Of a DNA stretch of 64,000 nt, positions 59,164 through 64,000 are shown piece by piece. The stretch's first letter is position 1, and each line of letters starts with the position of its first letter. The DNA is from Candidatus Poribacteria bacterium (GTDB lineage: Bacteria > Poribacteria > WGA-4E > WGA-3G), in contig JAJEDN010000054.1 of assembly GCA_022821495.1 (NCBI GenBank), positions 30,917-94,916 of the forward strand, read 5' to 3'. The notes under the pieces are model-generated. The model ran no database searches. It worked only from the letters and a program-made list of their open reading frames with translations, and had not been told where the DNA came from. The position numbers were made by a program, and so were the translations under genes.

Positions 59164-60211
59164 CAAGCAAGCCACGCTTATGTCTCAACACGCTGGCTAT
59201 GCCCGTGTTGCGTATAACTTCGGTCTATCGTCGTTTAAACAAGGTTTAGAGGCAGACGAATGGCGAACTTACGTAGATATAAAGCGTGAATTCAACGCTG
59301 TTAAATACGATAAGTTTGACTGGTGTAAAGAACTTTCACAGAATGCATCTAAAAACGCACTTCATAACCTTGGAGACGCAGTAACACGCTGGAAGAAAGG
59401 ACAAAACAGTTTCCCTGTCTATAAGAAACGATCTGATAGAATATCCTATCAAGCCGACAATGGCACAGGAACTGTTGAAGTCTACAAAAAGCGTATCAAC
59501 CTTCCTAAAATTGGTTGGGTGCGTATGCGTGAGCAACTCCGATACAAAGGCACGATTAGCAAGGTTGTTGTATCCAAACGCAATAATCGTTGGTTTGTCT
59601 CCGTCCTCATAGATTGCGATATTAGCAACTTCAAACACCAACCGCCTCTGTTTGACGACAAGCAACCGCTTGGTGTTGATGTAGGTATCAATACGCTTGC
59701 GACATGCTCTAATGGTGATACCTACGACAACCCACGTCCTCTCAAGCGATATGAGAGAAAGTTGGCACGTGCCAACCGTTCTTTATCTCGTAAAGTGTAT
59801 CTTTCAAAGAACTGGCATAAAGCGAAAGCCGTGTTATCAGGTGTGCATTATCGTATCGGTTGTATCCGTGAAGATGCTCACCACCAAGCGAGTATAAGGA
59901 TTGTTCGCAAAGCTTCTGCTATTGGTATAGAAACACTGCATATTAGCGGACTGCTCAAGAACCGAAAACTTGCTAAAGCCCTATCAGATTCAGCACTCTC
60001 AGGCTTTCTAACCCTGCTGAAATATAAAGCAGATAGGCGTGGGATACCGATAACTGAAGCAGACCAGTTCTTTGCGAGTTCTAAAACTTGTAGCCGTTGC
60101 GGAGAGAAAAAGAAAGACCTAACACTTTCAGATCGGACCTATCACTGCTCTGAATGCGGACTTGATATTGACCGTGATTTCAATGCTGCTATCAATCTCT
60201 GTCCGGCTTAA
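59123..60211 (+). CDS. tnpB: TnpB RNA-guided nuclease of the IS607 element
   Basis: 362 residues from a TTG within the end of tnpA. The N-terminal region 'QIQLNPNNKQATLMSQHAGYARVAYNF' and the RuvC-type nuclease centre are complete: D186 in 'LGVDVGINTLAT', E270 in 'IGIETLHISGL', and the third Asp in 'LDIDRDFNAAIN' (D350/D352). A zinc ribbon CSRCG ... HCSECG lies between the last two. TnpB cuts DNA under guidance of an RNA transcribed from the element's right end, which biases inheritance and recopying of the element. It is an ancestor of Cas12. All catalytic positions are intact, so activity is likely. Confidence 0.93.
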   Translation: MECRSQQIQLNPNNKQATLMSQHAGYARVAYNFGLSSFKQGLEADEWRTYVDIKREFNAVKYDKFDWCKELSQNASKNALHNLGDAVTRWKKGQNSFPVYKKRSDRISYQADNGTGTVEVYKKRINLPKIGWVRMREQLRYKGTISKVVVSKRNNRWFVSVLIDCDISNFKHQPPLFDDKQPLGVDVGINTLATCSNGDTYDNPRPLKRYERKLARANRSLSRKVYLSKNWHKAKAVLSGVHYRIGCIREDAHHQASIRIVRKASAIGIETLHISGLLKNRKLAKALSDSALSGFLTLLKYKADRRGIPITEADQFFASSKTCSRCGEKKKDLTLSDRTYHCSECGLDIDRDFNAAINLCPA

Positions 60212-60360
60212 CTTCTAACACTTCGCCACGAGTTGCGAGGAGAAGTAAAACGCCTGTGGAGTCCGTATAAGACCTCACTTGAGAGGCAGTGGATGTTGAA
60301 GCAGGAAGTATGGCAACAATCCACAAATGTGATAGATTTGTATAGATTCTAATACATTTT
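60212..60360 (+). ncRNA. candidate guide RNA (omega/reRNA) region at the right end of the IS607 element
   Basis: The stretch after the tnpB stop is non-coding and structured: ACTTCGCC and GGAGAAGT pair around 60219-60250 with one mismatch, and CCTC-ACTT-GAGAGG makes a second stem. In this family the guide RNA covers the 3' part of tnpB and this end, with the guide reading into flanking DNA. Placement follows from family knowledge; no processing site can be seen. Confidence 0.4.
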
Positions 60361-60471
60361 ACCATATTTGTGAGATTTGTTTAAGTCCTACACAACGGTT
60401 TCCGTAAAAGACGCTGATATGCTATAATAAATATCTAAGGTCAGTGGATTGTGAGACATCGGAGGAATACC
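60361..60471 (+). promoter_or_regulatory. -10 box and ribosome site of the PfkB kinase
   Basis: TATAAT (60423-60428) with a weak TTTCCG 18 bp upstream. GGAGGA (60461-60466) precedes a TTG start at 60472. TTAAGTCCTACA at 60383-60393 resembles the reverse of the end motif at 36173. Confidence 0.5.
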
Positions 60472-61515
60472 TTGATTAGCGAAGCACGCCTACAAACTAT
60501 TCTCAATCGTTTTGGTGATCAGCGAATTCTGGTCGTCGGAGATTTCTACCTCGATGCTTACTGGTATATAGACAAAGTACGTTCGACGCTGTCGTTGGAA
60601 ACACCTTGGCATACGAATCCTGTTGTTGAACAACGTTATAGTCCCGGCGCGGCAGGAACAGTCACAAACAATCTAAACGTATTAGGTGTAGGAACAGTCT
60701 ATACGTTAGGCGTTATCGGTGAAGACGGATTTGGTGGAACACTGCTAAATTGCTTACAGGTAAATGGATGCCAGACAGATTTTATGATACAAGTGCCAAA
60801 ATGGAGCACGCCTACCTATCTCAAACCGATTCACCGTGGCTATGAAGGCGTGGAGACGGAGGGACCACGGTTTGATATTGAAAACCAAGTCCCTATGGCA
60901 GCAGAAGTTGAAGCAACTATTACCGATGCCCTTCACGCGTGTGTTCCGCTTGTTAACGGTATAATCGTCGGTGATCAGATGCCGCATGAAAATTTAGGCG
61001 TTGTAACGACCCGTGTGCGAGAAGTATTGTGCGAATTGGCATTGGAATTCCCTGAAAAAATATTCTTCGCTGACTCCCGCACACGAATTGGTGAGTATCG
61101 AAATGTCATCATTAAACCGAACCGATTTGAGGCAAAACGCGCTATCGAAACAGAATGGAACGGACATCAAGTTGATATTGAAGAAGCCAAGCAGTGCGCG
61201 CTTACCCTCGCAGTACAGACCCAAAATACAGTATATGTCACACTCGGTGAAAATGGTATCCTCGTCTACCATAACGGTGAATTTACACATATCCCGGGTA
61301 TCTCAATTGATGATGAAACCGATCCGGTCGGGGCAGGCGACAGTGTTTCGGCAGGACTTGTAACAACACTCTGCAGCCTTGGCGTTGATGCTGCTGTTGA
61401 AGCAGCTTATGTGGGGAATCTGGTCGCTTCAATTACTGTCACTAAAATTGGCACTACCGGCACTGCCTCACCCGCAGAAATTTTAAAACGCCACAGGAGC
61501 TTTGCAAGCCTATGA
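60472..61515 (+). CDS. PfkB family sugar kinase (HldE/RfaE kinase-domain-like)
   Basis: 347 residues. The TTG at 60472 is chosen because GGAGGA lies 5 nt upstream; a GTG at 60451 has no site. The ribokinase fold shows 'RILVVGDFYLDAYWYID', 'YSPGAAGTVTNNLNVLGV', 'TLGVIGEDGFGGTLLN', and the catalytic 'DDETDPVGAGDSVSAGL' with its general-base Asp. The order and the 'GGAAxxVxxNL'-type motif resemble the heptose-7-phosphate kinase domain of HldE, but no adenylyltransferase domain follows. The substrate is therefore a sugar of unknown identity. Its stop overlaps the next start (ATGA), so translation is coupled to the nitroreductase. Confidence 0.85.
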   Translation: MISEARLQTILNRFGDQRILVVGDFYLDAYWYIDKVRSTLSLETPWHTNPVVEQRYSPGAAGTVTNNLNVLGVGTVYTLGVIGEDGFGGTLLNCLQVNGCQTDFMIQVPKWSTPTYLKPIHRGYEGVETEGPRFDIENQVPMAAEVEATITDALHACVPLVNGIIVGDQMPHENLGVVTTRVREVLCELALEFPEKIFFADSRTRIGEYRNVIIKPNRFEAKRAIETEWNGHQVDIEEAKQCALTLAVQTQNTVYVTLGENGILVYHNGEFTHIPGISIDDETDPVGAGDSVSAGLVTTLCSLGVDAAVEAAYVGNLVASITVTKIGTTGTASPAEILKRHRSFASL

Positions 61516-62288
61516 ATGTATTTGATGCAATGACGCAACGCCGAAGCCATCGCGGGACATTTCAAGAACGTCCGATAGATCCTGATGACCTTGAGAAACT
61601 CATTGAGGCTGCGCGGTGGGCACCCTCACCATTCAATGTCCAACCTTGGGAACTTGTGCTTATTCAGGAAGCAGCCGGTAAAGCAGCACTCGCCGACATA
61701 ACAGAACACGCTATCATAGAACAATTCAAGGATTCAAAATTTCTTGATGATAACAGCCAATGGATGCGTCTCACAGAGGCAGAGTGGCAGGAGCGCGGCG
61801 ACGGTGTGCTGCTGACTGATCATGTCACGCTACCAAAACCACTTCAGGATGCTCCTGAACAACTACTGCAAGGGTTATTGAAAAACGCAAAATCGTTTAC
61901 GCTTTTCGGACATTTAGGCGCAGGTAAAATACCCGCTAAAGAGATTGCTACACAGGTCCGAGAGGCACCTCTGCTTATGTTAGTAACAATGAATTGTAAG
62001 AGGTATCCACCGGGTGAAGGTGGGACTCGATGGATGTGGTTAAGCATGGGGATGTTAATCCAAAATGTACTTCTCGCCGCAACCGCCCTAAAAATCGGGG
62101 CGCAGTTTGTCAGCGCACCCCTCGAGCGCGCAGCAGATCGTGAGCAGATCCGCCAACTTCTTACCGTTCCTACCTCTCATGAGATAATTACGTTGCTCAG
62201 AATGGGATATGTTGAGGGAAACGATGGAAACTCTGTACGCCTAAACGCCGCTGAGTTTGTCCATTTTGAAAAAACAGAAAAGAAATAA
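61512..62288 (+). CDS. nitroreductase family flavoprotein
   Basis: 258 residues, starting in the ATGA overlap with the kinase gene. 'FDAMTQRRSHRGTFQERPID' has the FMN-phosphate-binding R-R-S-x-R, followed by 'LIEAARWAPSPFNVQPWELVLI' with the classic N-x-Q-P-W flavin loop. A central insertion (residues ~75-150) and 'WLSMGMLIQNVLLAATALKIGAQFVSAP' near the C-terminus complete the fold. Such enzymes reduce nitro, quinone or enone groups with NAD(P)H. Some are specialised, e.g. in flavin breakdown. The coupling with a sugar kinase gives no clear pathway. Confidence 0.88.
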   Translation: MNVFDAMTQRRSHRGTFQERPIDPDDLEKLIEAARWAPSPFNVQPWELVLIQEAAGKAALADITEHAIIEQFKDSKFLDDNSQWMRLTEAEWQERGDGVLLTDHVTLPKPLQDAPEQLLQGLLKNAKSFTLFGHLGAGKIPAKEIATQVREAPLLMLVTMNCKRYPPGEGGTRWMWLSMGMLIQNVLLAATALKIGAQFVSAPLERAADREQIRQLLTVPTSHEIITLLRMGYVEGNDGNSVRLNAAEFVHFEKTEKK

Positions 62289-62305
62289 TACCAACAGAAA
62301 CGCAG

Positions 62306-62325
62306 GCGGGCACGGCAACCCGCCA
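62306..62325. repeat. GGCGGG/CCCGCC palindrome
   Basis: GGCGGG (62306-62311) and CCCGCC (62320-62325) around CACGGCAA, the same type as 45847-45867. It lies between convergent genes and could terminate both. Confidence 0.5.
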
Positions 62326-62343
62326 CAACACGAAACATGCATA

Positions 62344-62463
62344 TTAAGCGTCTCGATTTTGCAAGAGTTCTTTCAATGCCGCTTTCTGTCTTTTGAGTCG
62401 CCGTAACTGGCGTTGACGGATTTGTGTCCGACGTCGGACCTGTCCGCTTTTACTTCTTGGCAT
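62344..62463 (-). CDS. 39-residue highly basic microprotein
   Basis: The ORF starts at an ATG (62463-62461) 4 nt after the stop of the upstream 429-aa gene. It has GGGGG at ideal spacing, partly inside the end of that gene, so it is probably translated by coupling. The product begins 'MPRSKSGQVRRRTQIRQRQL' and ends 'RRLKRQKAALKELLQNRDA'. It holds 14 Arg/Lys against 2 acidic residues and is predicted to be one long helix with a basic N-terminal half. Such composition suits RNA, ribosome or DNA binding. I do not recognise it as a known ribosomal protein. The case rests on its ribosome site, position and composition. Confidence 0.65.
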   Translation of the reverse strand: MPRSKSGQVRRRTQIRQRQLRRLKRQKAALKELLQNRDA

Positions 62464-62467
62464 AATT

Positions 62468-63757
62468 TTACCCCCTTTCTTCTATCATTTTGGCGAGGTA
62501 CATCACTGCCGATGTACAATGTGCTTCTACTTCCGCCATTGCAATAGCAAGTTCTGTCTCTGAACGTGCCTGTAACTGAAGTCTTTCTTCGGTAACCGTA
62601 ATGTAACGTTCATTTTCTATATCAGCAAATTCAACCTGTTTCTCGTTTTCATTCACCAAAGCATAGTTTGCAAGTCCTTCTCGCAAAACCCCGCCATCTG
62701 ATGATACCTTGAAACTCTCTTTTATAGCCAAACCACTGAAATTTTTATAAAGTGCTCGGGCTGGAAGTCCGTCAGGTAACAGTGTTGGTGGAGGCGGTGA
62801 TTCCACTGGCGGCACATCTTCTTGAAGAACAATTCTTTCTGGTACCGAGCGTTGCACAGTATCCATCGAATCCATCTCTTTTCTTGTAGGCATCAGTAAA
62901 GCATCTTCACTGTCAGTCTTTTCTACATCACCTACATAGGGTGGTGCCGATTTCATAACGGCAGATTCAACCCCTCCACTTCTTTCCATAGTCTCGTCTA
63001 AGCCAGCGTTTGAAAAGGCAGCCATAGGTTGAGATTGAGATGTTTCCGAATCTTCCTGTGCTAAGACATCCGAGAGAATTCCTTTAACGCCTTCGCCACC
63101 ATCAACAACCACGTCCAATTCTTCCACAACTATCCGTAGAGTCTCAATACCGATAGTTTGAATCATCGGGTGAAACGCCAATATTTCCGGTGGTGCTGCT
63201 TCAAAAAGTGAACTCGTAACGAAAGCAACTTCAGCGAGGTCTCGGTTACCTGTCAATTTGAGGCGTTTTTCACATGCTGTGAGTGCCCGTGTTAATTGTC
63301 CCATGAAATCTGGTGTGACCAAATATGGAAGGACCTCTAAACGAAAATGATCGGATGCCTTTTCCGCTTCCGACATTGGGGTTTGTTGTTCATCATTCAC
63401 GAAGGCTTCATCTACTTTCACATCCGCGAGATAGGTAGACCCGTCTTCGGGTTCAAGTAAACGTTCTGGTGGGTCTATAAGTATATTTTCATTCTCTGCT
63501 TCAATGTGACTGAGAACTTCCATTACCCGTTTCTGCATCAGTGCGGGGTCGAAAAGTATCCCCTCAAACTCGGGTTCATCGAGTAACTTTCGGCTCGCTG
63601 CGATGCAAGCGTGTAGATATTCTTCTTCTGATTTTTCATTAACCAACTTACGTTGCTTTTCGAGTGCAAGTTGCTTTTGTCTGGATTTCCGGTCGCGATT
63701 TCGTTTCTCACGCTTCCGTGCCACATTTATGGTGCGGCGCCCCTTTTTCTTTGCCAT
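62468..63757 (-). CDS. hypothetical protein with basic head and acidic body
   Basis: 429 residues, not recognised. The first ~38 residues are strongly basic ('MAKKKGRRTINVARKREKRN', then 'RDRKSRQKQLALEKQRKL') and could bind nucleic acid. The rest is acidic, with a helical part at ~40-200 ('EEEYLHACIAASRKLLDEPEFEGILFD', 'KRVMEVLSHIEAENENI'), a low-complexity middle rich in Ser, Glu and Pro, and a C-terminal 'RYITVTEERLQLQARSETELAIAMAEVEAHCTSAVMYLAKMIEERG'. No signal peptide or membrane helix. No clear Shine-Dalgarno before the ATG. It forms a coupled pair with the 39-aa basic protein. Confidence 0.7.
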   Translation of the reverse strand: MAKKKGRRTINVARKREKRNRDRKSRQKQLALEKQRKLVNEKSEEEYLHACIAASRKLLDEPEFEGILFDPALMQKRVMEVLSHIEAENENILIDPPERLLEPEDGSTYLADVKVDEAFVNDEQQTPMSEAEKASDHFRLEVLPYLVTPDFMGQLTRALTACEKRLKLTGNRDLAEVAFVTSSLFEAAPPEILAFHPMIQTIGIETLRIVVEELDVVVDGGEGVKGILSDVLAQEDSETSQSQPMAAFSNAGLDETMERSGGVESAVMKSAPPYVGDVEKTDSEDALLMPTRKEMDSMDTVQRSVPERIVLQEDVPPVESPPPPTLLPDGLPARALYKNFSGLAIKESFKVSSDGGVLREGLANYALVNENEKQVEFADIENERYITVTEERLQLQARSETELAIAMAEVEAHCTSAVMYLAKMIEERG

Positions 63758-63839
63758 AGTGATATATTTTGCTATTACTAACGTAGTCGTTCGATCAATA
63801 CTTCAGGTAATGCTTCGTATCCGAAGCAGGATATCGCAT

Positions 63840-64000
63840 TAGTTTAGCACACTCCTTAAAGTGAAGTGCCAACGTTTATTTAGACCATAATTTGGCAAAG
63901 TTAAGCCAAGTTTTGCTGCTCGAATTCCATAGGTGTCAAATACCCTAACGCCGCATGTGGGCGTTTGAGATGATACACCTGTTCGATAAAATGCTCAATG
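63840..64000 (-). mobile_element. one end of an IS3-family insertion sequence
   Basis: The transposase end is followed on the minus strand by ~60 bp of non-coding sequence that should hold the terminal inverted repeat. CACTTTAAGGAGTGTGC (rc of about 63846-63862) is the likely tip. The exact boundary and target duplication cannot be fixed from one side. Confidence 0.55.
63901..63999 (-). CDS. C-terminal end of an IS3-family transposase (cut by window edge)
   Basis: 33 residues are visible, reading 'IEHFIEQVYHLKRPHAALGY' and then 'LTPMEFEQQNLA' before TAA. The 'RPHxALGYLTPxEFE' string is the standard end of IS3-family OrfB integrases. The rest lies beyond base 64000, so completeness cannot be judged. 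Confidence 0.85.
   Translation of the reverse strand: MEHFIEQVYHLKRPHAALGYLTPMEFEQQNLA

Larger units (their letters stand above)
58400..60360 (+). mobile_element. IS607-family insertion sequence (approximate limits)
   Basis: A complete element: serine recombinase tnpA overlapping tnpB, with non-coding sequence at both ends. IS607 elements have no terminal inverted repeats and no target duplication, so limits are estimates. A 10-bp inverted repeat AATCTATACA (58432-58441) and TGTATAGATT (60339-60348) lies near both ends and may be the recombinase binding sites. Both genes are intact. Confidence 0.7.

Noticed and set aside
60472..61515. Naming the PfkB kinase hldE/rfaE
   Set aside because: The kinase domain is similar, but the adenylyltransferase domain is absent and no heptose genes are adjacent.

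Overview
The window reads as chromosomal DNA of an uncultured environmental bacterium. The best guess is a member of Candidatus Poribacteria or a close relative. This is an inference from gene content: four phytanoyl-CoA dioxygenase (PhyH) paralogues, a sulfatase-type hydrolase, a DUF6785-type membrane protein, LamG, discoidin and Ycf48-like propeller proteins, and secreted proteins with FlgD-like C-terminal domains beside a PorV-like barrel. No rRNA or universal marker is present to prove it.

Layout. 1-5.98 kb: the end of a propeller protein, two secreted proteins (PA14-like, LamG), an initiator-like tRNA(CAU), a class C beta-lactamase-fold hydrolase, an orphan DUF433 antitoxin-like gene, a miniature transposable element, and a lone HsdR_N-type nuclease-like gene. 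6-14 kb: amidohydrolase, PhyH, and a four-gene ABC exporter operon whose membrane subunit exists in three tandem copies. 14-21.6 kb: a frameshifted DUF5131 gene, a ZIP metal transporter behind a perfect palindrome, a GH67-like glycosidase, a discoidin/NTF2 lipoprotein and two PhyH genes. 21.8-31.2 kb: an SppA fused to a barrel-like domain, pcm, a PorV-like protein, an FN3/FlgD-like secreted protein, a Ycf48-like propeller, an aminotransferase and thrB. 31.2-36.1 kb: an intact P-type ATPase-fold protein with every catalytic motif replaced, and a large polytopic membrane protein. 36.4-48.6 kb: uppS, a TIM-barrel isomerase, rsgA, a sugar nucleotidyltransferase, PhyH, an MDR dehydrogenase, a sulfatase-like enzyme, an O-antigen-ligase-like protein, envelope proteins including an OmpA-type lipoprotein, and an M48 protease. 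48.6-58.3 kb, all on the minus strand: zapA-like, aroE, a single-chain indolepyruvate oxidoreductase, recN, nadK, DUF368 and a GT2. 58.4-60.4 kb: a complete IS607-type element (serine recombinase plus TnpB). 60.4-64 kb: PfkB kinase, nitroreductase, a coupled pair of basic proteins (one only 39 aa) and the end of an IS3-family transposase.

The main non-coding theme is a set of dispersed intergenic repeats. One module (core CCGAACCGCAAGG followed by an A/T run) repeatedly lies directly 5' of start codons and supplies their ribosome-binding site. Another group consists of ~85-150 bp miniature elements with GTCATTYARTT-type inverted ends; two are flanked by 11-13 bp direct repeats. Several promoters lie so close to the ATG that the transcripts should be leaderless or nearly so (ZIP transporter, GT2, IS607 recombinase).

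The strongest candidates for something undescribed are the degenerate P-type ATPase, the repeat that carries a ribosome-binding site, the palindrome-controlled leaderless ZIP gene, and the coupled 39-aa basic microprotein.
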